A stretch of DNA of 64,000 nt from JAUPTX01 sp964652835 (GTDB taxonomy: Bacteria; Patescibacteriota; Minisyncoccia; Phycocordibacterales; CSBR16-119), in the NCBI GenBank assembly GCA_964652835.1, contig CAZZCB010000001.1, forward strand, positions 1-64,000. Direction: 5' to 3'. Position 1 is the stretch's first letter. The number at the start of each line of letters is the position of its first letter. Under the pieces are notes generated by a model. That model saw only the letters and a list, made by a program, of their open reading frames with translations. It did no database searches and was not told where the DNA came from. The position numbers were made by a program, and so were the translations under genes. Of the stretch, positions 17,763 through 27,187 are shown in pieces.

Positions 17763-18749
17763 ATGAAAAACCTGAAGCTTTATCTAGCCATTTTCGCCAT
17801 GCTCCGCATTGCGACACTTTCGGCTCAAGATGAGCCTATCAATGTGTGGATTCCATGGACCTGCCAGGATGGCTCGCAGGTCGGACCCGTGCCCAACGGA
17901 CACAGGAGTGCAGCAATTCAGTTTGATGCGCCGTGGGACCAAGGAAGCAGAGTGGCAATATACTCAATAAACGGCGGTAACCCTGTTTTCTGGCAAAATA
18001 TCACGCCAGGACGCCACGTATTTGAGGTCACAGACCCGAATCCGAACCTTACTGTTAACACTTCTGCTTTTACAGTGGCTCTGGGATTTATTGATGATGT
18101 CGGTTCTATCGCTGTCACCACACCGATAACAATAAGCACTGAACCGGCGCCTGATTTAACCATCTCATCCCTGCAAGTAGACAATACCGGGGAGGTTTCC
18201 TGGGACATTTCATCGGAAACTGAGTTCGGTAATGGTTTCGGAATCCTGGCAACATGCTCAAACTTCGAGATTGTGATCCTGGTCACTGGAGAAAACACTC
18301 TCGGGGAAACCATCTTCGAACAAGAACTGTCTTGCGCGACTGGACAACCAACTGCTCAAAGTATGAGCTGGCAATACCAGGGACCTTCGACAGAGATTCG
18401 CTTGACCGCAAAAATGCAAAGAGTGAACACGGAGGCGGAGGCGGTCTTTGGCCCATTCACCATAGTGGAAACACAAAGTGAATGGATAGATGTTGCTGAT
18501 TTTTCCATCACAACATCTGTGGCAAATGTCTCGAGCAAGAGCTCGGATGCATGCTTTCCAAACCCTTTCGAGGACCACTTGTTTATCAAGACAAGAACTG
18601 GACAAGGTGGATGGAAAATATCAGATGCCACGGGCAGAATGGTGCTTAGGGGTTCTGGTGATAACAATATCAATACGGGAGAATTTGCTCCCGGACAATA
18701 CATTCTAACTTTTGACGACGGCACAGCGATGCGCGTGATCAAGGGTTAA
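17763..18749 (+). CDS. Secreted protein with type IX secretion C-terminal sorting domain (paralog of 16620-17600)
   Basis: 328 residues. The signal peptide ends LSAQ. The mature N-terminus WIPWTCQDGSQV parallels the preceding gene. Middle domains are Ig-like in spacing. The last ~65 residues form a T9SS type-A sorting domain: CFPNPFEDHLFI, WKISDATGRMVLRG, FAPGQYILTF, ending RVIKG. Like its neighbour it is monocistronic, GC-richer than the flanking native genes, without a Shine-Dalgarno site, and bounded by its own promoter region and terminator. It is probably a duplicate of, or co-acquired with, 16620-17600. Type IX cargo is not expected in a Patescibacterium. Confidence 0.8.
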   Translation: MKNLKLYLAIFAMLRIATLSAQDEPINVWIPWTCQDGSQVGPVPNGHRSAAIQFDAPWDQGSRVAIYSINGGNPVFWQNITPGRHVFEVTDPNPNLTVNTSAFTVALGFIDDVGSIAVTTPITISTEPAPDLTISSLQVDNTGEVSWDISSETEFGNGFGILATCSNFEIVILVTGENTLGETIFEQELSCATGQPTAQSMSWQYQGPSTEIRLTAKMQRVNTEAEAVFGPFTIVETQSEWIDVADFSITTSVANVSSKSSDACFPNPFEDHLFIKTRTGQGGWKISDATGRMVLRGSGDNNINTGEFAPGQYILTFDDGTAMRVIKG

Positions 18750-18751
18750 AA

Positions 18752-18790
18752 AGAAGGGCTCGACCGAACGGTTGAGCCCTTCCTTCTTTT
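18752..18790. terminator. Bidirectional terminator between 17763-18749 and 18799-19644
   Basis: AAGGGCTC..ACCG-AA-CGGT..GAGCCCTT stem with one internal mismatch; T-rich tail on the plus side (TCCTTCTTTTT) and on the minus side. Confidence 0.85.
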
Positions 18791-18798
18791 TATTTATC

Positions 18799-19644
18799 TT
18801 ATCGAACACTTGCTTCTTTTTCTGTTGTGCCCTCTTTCGTTGCATCTTTTATATTTGAGTCCTCACCTGCCATCCCTGAATAATCTCCATTATGTATAAA
18901 TTTAACATAGTCGCCAACATACATTTCTTTTTCAGACGATGTAAATAAACTTGTTGCTACTTCGCTTGATGAGACCACACCATCAGATAGTGCAGAATCT
19001 TTAAAGTATTTAATTTCATTAACCATTACTCGAATATAGTTTTGGTAAAGATTAGAAAAATCATTTGAATCATACACAGAAACATATTTCGTTACTATGT
19101 AATCTCTTTCTTGACCAGAACTAAGTGGAAAAGCATTTATGGTAGGAGATGACTGGGAAGAAACTGGATAACTCTGAGCGCTATCAGATGGTGAAAAACA
19201 ATTCAAACAATCCACCGTTTCTGCTGGAGCCCACTGACTATTTGGAAAAACTGTTTCATCTGTTAGATTTAAGTCTACTGGATTTCCGCTCCATGAAAGA
19301 CCTTGAAGCTTTGCTATGTTTTGTGAATACTGATCTGTATCAAGTATTTTTACCCCAAAAGCACAGTTATTTTTTATACGATAGGCACCTCTAAATCTAT
19401 AATAATCTCCTGGTGGAGAAAAATCTGGTCCGTTATGAAAAAACTCTGACTGATTATAAAGATGAGTTACAGAGAGACAACTTTTTGTTGGCCCACTATT
19501 AAGTAAAACTTGCGCAGCTTGATTACTCGACTGACTTTTTAGGATTGCGCCAGTTTGGACAATAGATCCCATAAAAAGAACTGCAAAAAGTCCGAACATA
19601 ACTTTTTGATTTTTAAAATCTGACATCTTTTTAATAAATTTCAT
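18799..19644 (-). CDS. Membrane-anchored secreted protein, unknown
   Basis: 281 residues. An N-terminal signal-anchor helix (~14-32) precedes an extracellular part with Cys pairs (SCLSV, NNCAF, DCLNC), aromatic-rich beta segments and a Ser-rich, acidic C-terminus (KDATKEGTTEKEASVR). No family is recognised. Its AT-rich composition matches native genes. The segment after the anchor (SNQAAQVLLNSGPT) loosely resembles NQSAQILRFRSAPT of 15848-16459. An alternative start is the internal Met at MSDFKN. Confidence 0.7.
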   Translation of the reverse strand: MKFIKKMSDFKNQKVMFGLFAVLFMGSIVQTGAILKSQSSNQAAQVLLNSGPTKSCLSVTHLYNQSEFFHNGPDFSPPGDYYRFRGAYRIKNNCAFGVKILDTDQYSQNIAKLQGLSWSGNPVDLNLTDETVFPNSQWAPAETVDCLNCFSPSDSAQSYPVSSQSSPTINAFPLSSGQERDYIVTKYVSVYDSNDFSNLYQNYIRVMVNEIKYFKDSALSDGVVSSSEVATSLFTSSEKEMYVGDYVKFIHNGDYSGMAGEDSNIKDATKEGTTEKEASVR

Positions 19645-19723
19645 TGCTTTTAGATTTAATAATAAATTACACTGAAATTATACCAATCTTTCTCTTGTTT
19701 AGATATTTAAGTGTGGAAAACAA

Positions 19724-20839
19724 TTACTTGTTTAGAGCTTCTATGCCAACCAGTGTTCCCGAAGAAAGAAATTCTAACATCGCCCCACCACCAGTTGAGA
19801 TAAAAGATATTTTATTTTCAAGACCCATTTCTTTTACCAGCTTTACTGTATCTCCCCCACCGAGAACTGAAAAAGCCTTTGACTCTGAGATGGTTTTTAA
19901 TATTTCTTTTGAAGATGTGTCAAAACCTTCTTCGTAAAAACCAAGAGGTCCGTTCCATAAAACTGTTTTTGAAGAAATGATTGTATTTTTTAAATCGTCC
20001 AAAGTTTCTGGTCCCATATCTGTGATCATATCTTCTTTAGAAAGCCCGTTTGGAGTTTTAACTTCTTTTGTTCTTACAATAACGTCAAAAGGAATTTTAA
20101 TATTTGGCTTGTCGAAAAACTTTGTAACATTTACAGATTCATCGAGAAGTGATTTCCCTGTTTCAAATCCAATCTTTTTCATAAAATTATTTGCCAGCGC
20201 CCCACCAATAAAAACACTGTCTGCAATATTTGAAAACTTTTCAATCAAAGGAACTTTTGTTTCAAATTTAGAACCACCTAATATAAACAGAAAAGGTTTT
20301 TCAGGATTGTCTAACTTTTTAAGATTTTCAACTTCTTTCAGAAACCAAATGCCAACATATGATGGCAAAAACTTTGTAACACCGACGATAGATGCGTGCG
20401 GTCTATGAGAAACAGAGAACGCCTCGTTTACATAAAAATCTGCCAGACTCGCGAGGTATGCAGAAAACTCTTCTGTGTTTTTTTCTTCGCCTTCGTTGCT
20501 TCTTAAATTTTCAAGCATTATCACTTCTCCTTCAGAGAGGTTTTCTGCTATTCCTAAAACGTCTTCTCCGTAGAGAATAGGAATAAATTTTACCGGGATA
20601 AATTTGTTTAGAAAATCAGCAACAGGTTTTAAAGACTCTTTAGGGTCCCGGCCAATATGACTTATCAAAATAACTTTTGCGCCGAGCTTTGAAAGGTGCT
20701 TTATGGTATCTAGAGCTTTTTCAATCCGCCAATCTTCTGTGTTGTCCACCACCCCGTCTTCACCTAAGGGAACATTAAAATCTACTCTCACAAGAGCTGT
20801 TCTTCCTTTTAGGTTTTGGATTTCTAGAATTGATTTCAT
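19724..20839 (-). CDS. pgk: Phosphoglycerate kinase
   Basis: 371 residues from the ATG at 20839. LVRVDFNVPLGEDG (substrate Arg/Asp loop), ISHIGRDP, NEAFSVSHRPHAS, LGGSKFETKVPLIE, WNGPLGFYEEGFD and GGGDTV...FISTGGGAMLEFLSSG are the classic PGK signatures, with the nucleotide-binding GGG at the end. It converts 1,3-bisphosphoglycerate and ADP to 3-phosphoglycerate and ATP. It lies directly downstream of tpiA on the same strand, separated by the structured leader 20840-20965. An in-frame upstream ATG (MSFFTNR) lies in that leader and is not preferred, because the same leader precedes the unrelated HIT gene. Confidence 0.95.
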   Translation of the reverse strand: MKSILEIQNLKGRTALVRVDFNVPLGEDGVVDNTEDWRIEKALDTIKHLSKLGAKVILISHIGRDPKESLKPVADFLNKFIPVKFIPILYGEDVLGIAENLSEGEVIMLENLRSNEGEEKNTEEFSAYLASLADFYVNEAFSVSHRPHASIVGVTKFLPSYVGIWFLKEVENLKKLDNPEKPFLFILGGSKFETKVPLIEKFSNIADSVFIGGALANNFMKKIGFETGKSLLDESVNVTKFFDKPNIKIPFDVIVRTKEVKTPNGLSKEDMITDMGPETLDDLKNTIISSKTVLWNGPLGFYEEGFDTSSKEILKTISESKAFSVLGGGDTVKLVKEMGLENKISFISTGGGAMLEFLSSGTLVGIEALNK

Positions 20840-20965
20840 CCGGTTAGTGAAAAATGACATGACTCTGAAAGAGTTTATTCATTTTTATTTAAATTAATTT
20901 ATAAAATCGACTTTTTTAATACCTCATTTGCCAGCAAAACTTTTAATGTAATTTTCTACTACCAG
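20840..20965 (-). ncRNA. Candidate structured 5' leader upstream of pgk (copy 2)
   Basis: This is the partner of the HIT leader at 14815-14943. The 5' block (20939-20965) and 3' block (20830-20891, reaching into pgk) are 25/27 and 59/62 identical to copy 1, while the 47-base middle differs. The 5' end (CTGGTAGTAGAAAATTACAT) pairs with the end before the ATG with one G-T pair and one mismatch. The internal hairpin ACTCT-TTC-AGAGT keeps its stem while its loop base changes. The region fills the gap between tpiA and pgk exactly. A short frame (MNKLFQSHVIFH) stops 4 bases before the pgk ATG. Confidence 0.6.
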
Positions 20966-20974
20966 ATTCATTCA

Positions 20975-21751
20975 TTATCTTTTTATATTTTCTACCTTTT
21001 TTAAGATTTCATTAAACTTTTTTGGATCAAGACTAGCGCGTCCAACAAGAACTCCATCTACTCCTCCCTCTTTTAAAATAATCTCTACGTTTTTGTCATC
21101 GACAGAACCACCGTAAAGTATTTTTGTTGGAGGAACAGATTTTGTATCATAAATATCACTCAAAACTTTTTTGATAAAAATAGTTACTTCAAAAATCTCT
21201 TTAGTTGTCGGTTCTCTTTTTGCAGTAGAACCTATCGCCCAGACCGGCTCATACGCTACGACGATATCTTTTATAGATGTTTTAGGAAGACCAGTTAAAG
21301 AACTAGATATTTGTTCTTTAATGAACTTTAGATATTCTCCTGACTCGTCTCTGTATTTTTCACCGATACAGATAATCGGGGTTATCATACCTCTTAGCCC
21401 TGCTTTCACTTTTTCGTTTATTGCCTCATTTGTCTCACCTTGATTTCTTTTTTCTGAGTGACCGATTAAAGAATATTTAACTCCTAGATTTTTAAGCTGA
21501 AGGTATGAAATATTTCCAGTGAAAGATCCCTCGCCCAAAGGGAAAAGGTCTTGCGCGCCTAAAACAAAACGATGTCCTGAGGTTTTCATATTTTCCATAT
21601 AAATATATGGCGGACAAACAACAGTGTCCACGTTTCTCATTTTATTTGCGACTTTTTTCACAGAAGAGAAAACTTGTTTAGCAAGTTTTCCGGAAACAGG
21701 GCTCATCTTCCAGTTTGCAACAACTAACCATTTTTGTTTTTGTTTTACCAT
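20975..21751 (-). CDS. tpiA: Triosephosphate isomerase
   Basis: 258 residues from the ATG at 21751. Substrate Asn/Lys are in VVANWKM, the electrophilic His in SLIGHSEKR, the catalytic Glu in VVAYEPVWAIG, and the phosphate loop is YGGSVDDKN. It interconverts dihydroxyacetone phosphate and glyceraldehyde 3-phosphate and sits upstream of pgk in a glycolysis pair. The ATG at 21751 is preferred over that at 21757 because TATAAT (21759-21764, with upstream TGA) lies 7 bases before it, giving a leaderless start, while the other ATG would fall inside the promoter's discriminator. Confidence 0.95.
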   Translation of the reverse strand: MVKQKQKWLVVANWKMSPVSGKLAKQVFSSVKKVANKMRNVDTVVCPPYIYMENMKTSGHRFVLGAQDLFPLGEGSFTGNISYLQLKNLGVKYSLIGHSEKRNQGETNEAINEKVKAGLRGMITPIICIGEKYRDESGEYLKFIKEQISSSLTGLPKTSIKDIVVAYEPVWAIGSTAKREPTTKEIFEVTIFIKKVLSDIYDTKSVPPTKILYGGSVDDKNVEIILKEGGVDGVLVGRASLDPKKFNEILKKVENIKR

Positions 21752-21796
21752 GCTCATAATTATATCAGATATTACTTGTGTCCAAAAAAAAGAAAA

Positions 21797-21828
21797 ACAA
21801 AAAACGCTCCTTCGAGCGTTTTTTGTTT
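21797..21828 (-). terminator. Terminator of the 21842-24997 gene
   Basis: AACAAAAAACGCTC / GAGCGTTTTTTGTT with a CTTC loop; nearly symmetric, so it may work in both directions. Confidence 0.85.
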
Positions 21829-21841
21829 GGTATATTATTTA

Positions 21842-24800
21842 TTACCAAGAAATTCTAATTCTTCCGTGTGAAGCTTGACCCTGAATTGTATCAGACCCAT
21901 CAAATAATGACTCCTTACATGTTCTTGGTGCACCAGCGCCCCATCCACCAAAACCAACACCCTCTCCTGAACCCGGACTACTACAATTTACTGTGGTTGA
22001 ACTAGGCTGTGCTCCGTCTTGACCAGATGTACCAGGCTGCCCATTTGGAGGCGTAGATACTGGGTTCATCGATCCACCCAAGCCCCCCGAAGGTGTGCTG
22101 TCAGATGAAGAGAATGGATCTCCACCACGTCCACCAAATGCGCTAAATACTGATCCCGAAGGACTTATTGCTGTAGTGACACCTCCTGTATCACCATAAC
22201 CGTCCATAGTTGTTACGGTTCCACCATTTAGACCTCTTGATCCAACATTAAACTCATATTGTGAAAGCTCTTGAATCGGAACAGATATTTTTTTATATCC
22301 ACCACCTCCACCTGCACCAGAAAACTTTTGACTTGAATAGAATCCCGGTACGTTAATATCTCCAGCCCCTCCTCCAGCACCCCAAAGCTCTACGGTAACA
22401 TTTGAAACGCCTGACGGTATACCATTAAGAATTTGTGTTTGAGTAGCTGTGTATGTACCCGGAGATGACCAGACCCACTCATTACCAGATGTTGATCCAT
22501 TGTAGTTTGGTAAGCCAGAGATTGTTACATATCCGTCACCACCAGGGCCACCAGCACCACCTCTTAAAACAATTCCTGGTGTCGGAAGTATTATGGTTAG
22601 TTGTCCAAATGACCCACCTCCTCCACCTCCTCCAAAACTTGGACCCCCACCTCTACCCGCCACACCGTTTCTGTTTGTGTAAGAATTTTGGGTTGTACCG
22701 GGCGCCACTCCACCACCACCTCTGTAACTTAAGTCTGAGTAACTAGTCATTGGATTGTTTGATGGTGTTCTTAGGTTTCCATTAGAATCATATGCCTCAC
22801 CCATACCACCGGCACCACCGCAGGCATTACATGTTGTGTTGTTTGATCCTGGCTGTGTTGTATCATTTAGCTGACCATTAGAAAATCTTCCCAAACCTCC
22901 ATTAAACCACCAGCCAGCCCACCCAGTGGCAAGATCTGAGTTTCCATGTGAAGCCACTAATCCCATTAGCCCTTGAGAAGATGAGCGACCTGGCTGTCCA
23001 CCCGGACCACCAATCATTGTTTGTCCTACCTGGTTTTGCGTTTCAGAATCAGACTGTCTGAAAAATAACTGGGTTATACCACCGGCCTCACCCATAGAAG
23101 CAAATGTATTTGTTGTGCTACCAGAGAAAGGTTGATTATACACAGCAGCCGAACCTCCTTCACCACCCTCGCCTATGACAAAGTATAGTCTATCTCCCGG
23201 AGTAACGTCTAGGGATATGTCACTACAATCACCTGCTGCTCCCCCACCACCACCGTTTCCACCTTGAAAAGGATCATGCTCACTATTACCTTGCCCCCTA
23301 CCTCCACCTCCTCCACCTCCTCCACCAGCACAATATTTTACATTTACGGTTCCAGTGTGATCAAATTCGTGATACTGCTGAGAACTATCTGGTGTATAAG
23401 TTAGAGTTCCATCAAATGTAGGATCTGCTAAACCTGGTGTAAAGACGTCACCATTTTCGTTTGGGTTTTCCGTAGGAAAATCCATATTACAATTTACAAT
23501 TCTTTTTGTTGTTTCAACATAACAAAGAGGTTTTATCAACCCTTGTTCTCTTTCTGGAAGATATCCTGAAATCAGACCAGTCAAAAACACTTGACCTTGC
23601 TCGCCGACAACAACATCGTCTAGAAGATTTGTGTAGCCTTGATTTCTTAACAACCCAAAACCATTTTGAGGGTTATTTATATTCAAAACTCCGAAGTTTT
23701 GACCTGCTATCTGCTCTTGATTGTAGGTTAAGTTTTCATTCCATCTAAAAGTTCCTTCGTCATCCACTGAATAAGGTATTCTTCCAAGTCCTGGGTTTAC
23801 TAGAGCTGGATCACTTATCGGACCTTTGAATTTAACTGAAGATGAGTTGAAAGTTACGTTTTGAGGAAAAGTACCGTTTGGATCGTTGTAATTAACATTC
23901 GATGAGTTAAAATTTAAAGTTTGTAGAATTGTATTAGATGGGTCAACGTATTCAACATTGTTTGAAACGACTCTTAAGTTTTGAGTACTGTTACCTACAT
24001 TATATGGTCGTATTGTAACATTTTGTGACAAAATATTTGTTGCTTGTGATAAAACATTACCATCACCAGAACCCAAAGTAATTGTATTGTATCCTCTTAC
24101 GTTAAAGTAATTACTGCTGACGGTTGTTTGGGAATCAAGAGAAGTAGAGTTACCAATACCAACAACGCGAGAGTTTAAATTTGTGGACTCAGTGTTTACT
24201 CTCAAGTTGTTCATGTCGGCACTAAAATACTCAATCTTATTTGTCGCTTCCCACTGACCAGTTTCTCCGTTAAACCACATCGTTTGACCAGCTTCTCCTG
24301 CGGGAAGAACTGTGCCTGTTCCCCCTCCTGGACCAGTTGTCCAACAGTTACAAGTTTCGCTCCATATAAGAGTGTTTCCGTCAGCACCACCGTTTGGAAG
24401 ACCTGGTCTCCAAGAAACAGTACCGAGGTTGTCCGTAGAAGTTAGAACATACCCAGATTCTGGTTGACCATCAGGTAGTGTTTGTCCATCTTGCGTTCCA
24501 AGCTGTCCGCCAACTTGACCACCCGTTGATCCAGGTGGTGTGGCAGGAGCTGGTGGCTTGTATCTTAGTGTTCCTTGAATATCTACAGTTGGATATATTT
24601 CTTCTGCTGGACTTCCAACAAAAACATTATTGAAAAAATAAAAAGGAGTGAATGCCCCAGATAAAGCTGGTATACCAGGAACAGGGTTGCTTTCAAAAAT
24701 ATTTATACCTTGTCCCTTAAAATTTCCCTGTATTGTAAGAGGTCCTCTTTTTGTTTGAGATTGAGGTCCAATGTTTACCGGAGATGGAGTGTTGTTCCCT

Positions 24801-24997
24801 AAAGGAGGTCCTGCTGGTGGTTGCCAGCTATATCCCTGACTTGAAGGAACGACAGGGTTAACCGGGACAACCTGACCTCCGCCTCCTGGACCCAGGGCTC
24901 CACCAATATCAGTAGCATTTGCGATACCGCCAACACTAGAGAAAGTAAAAATGAAGATAAAAAACGTTAATAAAACTTTTGATAAAAATGTGCGCAT
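21842..24997 (-). CDS. Giant secreted Gly-rich protein
   Basis: 1,051 residues. The signal peptide is followed by IGGALGPGGGG and Pro/Gly-rich linkers. Residues ~250-420 contain Asn/Ser-rich beta repeats (NTESTNLNSRVVGIGN, VNYNDPNGTFPQNVTFNSSS). Two Gly-rich domains (~545-850 and ~860-1040) each have an aromatic/beta start (YHEFDHTGTVNVKYC; VTVELWGAGGG) followed by long Gly runs and Cys pairs, like Gly-rich tip or adhesin domains. It is likely a surface fibre. The TDIGGALGP start also occurs in the next gene (TDVGGTLGP), suggesting a shared origin or export context. TATTAT lies 7 bases before the ATG. Confidence 0.75.
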   Translation of the reverse strand: MRTFLSKVLLTFFIFIFTFSSVGGIANATDIGGALGPGGGGQVVPVNPVVPSSQGYSWQPPAGPPLGNNTPSPVNIGPQSQTKRGPLTIQGNFKGQGINIFESNPVPGIPALSGAFTPFYFFNNVFVGSPAEEIYPTVDIQGTLRYKPPAPATPPGSTGGQVGGQLGTQDGQTLPDGQPESGYVLTSTDNLGTVSWRPGLPNGGADGNTLIWSETCNCWTTGPGGGTGTVLPAGEAGQTMWFNGETGQWEATNKIEYFSADMNNLRVNTESTNLNSRVVGIGNSTSLDSQTTVSSNYFNVRGYNTITLGSGDGNVLSQATNILSQNVTIRPYNVGNSTQNLRVVSNNVEYVDPSNTILQTLNFNSSNVNYNDPNGTFPQNVTFNSSSVKFKGPISDPALVNPGLGRIPYSVDDEGTFRWNENLTYNQEQIAGQNFGVLNINNPQNGFGLLRNQGYTNLLDDVVVGEQGQVFLTGLISGYLPEREQGLIKPLCYVETTKRIVNCNMDFPTENPNENGDVFTPGLADPTFDGTLTYTPDSSQQYHEFDHTGTVNVKYCAGGGGGGGGGRGQGNSEHDPFQGGNGGGGGAAGDCSDISLDVTPGDRLYFVIGEGGEGGSAAVYNQPFSGSTTNTFASMGEAGGITQLFFRQSDSETQNQVGQTMIGGPGGQPGRSSSQGLMGLVASHGNSDLATGWAGWWFNGGLGRFSNGQLNDTTQPGSNNTTCNACGGAGGMGEAYDSNGNLRTPSNNPMTSYSDLSYRGGGGVAPGTTQNSYTNRNGVAGRGGGPSFGGGGGGGSFGQLTIILPTPGIVLRGGAGGPGGDGYVTISGLPNYNGSTSGNEWVWSSPGTYTATQTQILNGIPSGVSNVTVELWGAGGGAGDINVPGFYSSQKFSGAGGGGGYKKISVPIQELSQYEFNVGSRGLNGGTVTTMDGYGDTGGVTTAISPSGSVFSAFGGRGGDPFSSSDSTPSGGLGGSMNPVSTPPNGQPGTSGQDGAQPSSTTVNCSSPGSGEGVGFGGWGAGAPRTCKESLFDGSDTIQGQASHGRIRISW

Positions 24998-25179
24998 ATT
25001 TTTGATAATAAATTTATAAATTACTTCTTATATAATATCATTTTTATTAACTTTAAATTGACAATGCTAAATATTTTGTGGAAAACTTTTAAGTCTTTCT
25101 CATTTCATAAGCCTAATTCCCCTTTCGGAAGAATTCATGCCTCAGATCAAAAGAAGTAAAAGTTCTAAGGCTATTAAAT

Positions 25180-25223
25180 ATAAAACAAAAAACCACAAAC
25201 TTTGTTTGTGGTTTTTTGTTTTA
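25180..25223 (-). terminator. Terminator of the 25233-27185 gene
   Basis: AAAACAAAAAACCACAAAC / GTTTGTGGTTTTTTGTTTT palindrome with a TTT loop, ten bases after the stop codon. Confidence 0.88.
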
Positions 25224-25232
25224 TAAATCTTT

Positions 25233-27185
25233 TTAGAACTCTACATATCCAGGTATTCCAGAACCAGAAGATGAACAGAACTGACCTTCGATACAAACTA
25301 TGGCTGTATCTGAAACCTCTGTTACCCCGTCGTCTCCTGTACAAGTAAGAGTGAAGTTGGTAGATAGTCCGTTTCCTACTCCCGGTATAGTCATATCTGT
25401 TAACACGTCTCCTGTAGGCGATGCGAAAGAGTTGGTCTCCCAATCAATATTTTCACCAAAGGGTGCTCCGCTAGTGCTGTCAAACTGCACAGATGTTCCC
25501 TGACAAGTATCGAGCATAACGTTTGCTACCGTCCATTCTAGTCTCACGATTGAACCAGCGGCTGGAAGAGTTTCGTTGTTATAAGCAATCGGGGTTCCTA
25601 CTCCCTCACTGTTTGGCTGCATAATTCTTACATCAACAATTGGTGGATCAATAGGTGTGGTTGAGGCTGTCATTATAACAGTAGCGCTGTCTTCGAGTTG
25701 ACCACCCCCGCTGACGTTACATCTTATCTTGAACACAAATGTCTGACCGGCAATGGCGCTTGAAGCGTACGGAGCAAGGTTTACCAGATAAGGAATAGTT
25801 ACGTTTGGCGAATCTTGTGCGCCGTCCCAAGTTGTTTGAAGTCCGCCATCGATACTTCCATTACTTACTATTGGCAACCCAACACAAGAGTTTAACTGAG
25901 AAGGATTGTTTGAGGTCCAAGTAAGACCAACATTATACTGACCACTACCTACAACCAAAGAAGTGGGAGAGGCATTAAGATTTAAGTTCGTAACAGGAGG
26001 GTCTCCGATCCTGCAACTTCCATCGTCCTGTGTTGCGAGAGGGTTGTAGTTTACAGCCGCAGGATTTGTACAACCAAGAACCGGACCGTATGTACACCTT
26101 CCTGGAACATTTGCTAAAGGATTATAGTTTGTCGCAAGTGGATCCATACAACCAGTTACGGGAGCGCCCACGTTTATAGTTACATATTTCGTCGGTAGAG
26201 TATTTCCATCTCTGTCCTTACAAGTAAGACTGTATGTTGTTGTTTGGTCTATGTTGTTTATATTGTGCTGACCGTCTGGCAAGTTTCCGGCGTTCACGCT
26301 GATGTTTCCGACGTTTGCAAATGCCAAGAATGGTGCATTACTTCTCCAGTGACTGTAGTTGCTTGTGTTTCCATATTGAGTACAAGCGCTCACGAAGTTA
26401 AGTGGAGTGTTTTGAGCGGCCCATTTTAGTCTTGTTCCACCACCCACGGGAACATTGTATGCATCTGCCCAGAAATCTATATCAACTAAATCTGTTAGGA
26501 CGATAGTTGTATCACAGTCAGGACATTCTGGGGTTTGGAAACTTATCCATCCGCCTATGAAGCTTCCCCACGCCCAACCTTCGAGAGCTCCTGTGGCACT
26601 ATCCACAAAAACTCCATATTCAACCCCATTGAAAGACACACATCCGTCCCAGTTGTCTGTTAAGCTGTCGTCACCCGCTACGAACTTTCCCCATCCGAGT
26701 ATCGGAGATTTAGTACTACCCGATCCAAGAAGAGCTCTTGCGGTTGAGTTAAGTGTTTCGGAAGGATTCGCTAGCCAGCAACTCTCTACTACAGTAGGGT
26801 CAAAAGAGAGCCATCCGTAGTTAATACTCCAAGCCTGCCCAGAAAGCATCCCGTACTGACTACTATTTTCATCCATCTCCACTCTTACCCCCCAATCAGT
26901 TGAGCAGTCTTCTGGGGCGCAGTTGAATTTAAGCCAACCGCCACCACCTTCAGGATTTCCAGGGTTATTTATTTCAACCCCCATCCAAGCGAAACCTCTG
27001 ATGGTTCCTATTTCATCATTGTTGCCACCTGGAGAAACTGGCCCAGTGTCTCCGTCTGCAGGACCGAGAGTCCCGCCGACATCAGTACCATATGCAATAC
27101 CGCCGGCACTAAGGAAAAGAAACAAAGCTAAAGCTAGTATATATGATTTTCCAAGTGTTTTTTTAAACTTTTTTAAAAAACTCAT
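25233..27185 (-). CDS. Secreted GWxNF / CTDPxAxNYNP repeat protein
   Basis: 650 residues. A signal peptide (~1-32) precedes TDVGGTLGPADGD. Residues ~60-220 contain GWxNF-like units (IRGFAWMGVEINN, GQAWSINYGWLSFDP, GWAWGSFIGGWISF). An Ig-like domain (~230-345) follows, then two CxDPxAxNYNPxA units (~345-395) and two further Ig-like domains (~400-620) with Cys pairs. This is the same module set as the partial gene at 1-770. It is likely a surface or secreted protein; the biochemical role is unknown. It is probably transcribed with the two small genes upstream (gap of 2 bases to 27188). Confidence 0.78.
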   Translation of the reverse strand: MSFLKKFKKTLGKSYILALALFLFLSAGGIAYGTDVGGTLGPADGDTGPVSPGGNNDEIGTIRGFAWMGVEINNPGNPEGGGGWLKFNCAPEDCSTDWGVRVEMDENSSQYGMLSGQAWSINYGWLSFDPTVVESCWLANPSETLNSTARALLGSGSTKSPILGWGKFVAGDDSLTDNWDGCVSFNGVEYGVFVDSATGALEGWAWGSFIGGWISFQTPECPDCDTTIVLTDLVDIDFWADAYNVPVGGGTRLKWAAQNTPLNFVSACTQYGNTSNYSHWRSNAPFLAFANVGNISVNAGNLPDGQHNINNIDQTTTYSLTCKDRDGNTLPTKYVTINVGAPVTGCMDPLATNYNPLANVPGRCTYGPVLGCTNPAAVNYNPLATQDDGSCRIGDPPVTNLNLNASPTSLVVGSGQYNVGLTWTSNNPSQLNSCVGLPIVSNGSIDGGLQTTWDGAQDSPNVTIPYLVNLAPYASSAIAGQTFVFKIRCNVSGGGQLEDSATVIMTASTTPIDPPIVDVRIMQPNSEGVGTPIAYNNETLPAAGSIVRLEWTVANVMLDTCQGTSVQFDSTSGAPFGENIDWETNSFASPTGDVLTDMTIPGVGNGLSTNFTLTCTGDDGVTEVSDTAIVCIEGQFCSSSGSGIPGYVEF

Positions 27186-27187
27186 AT

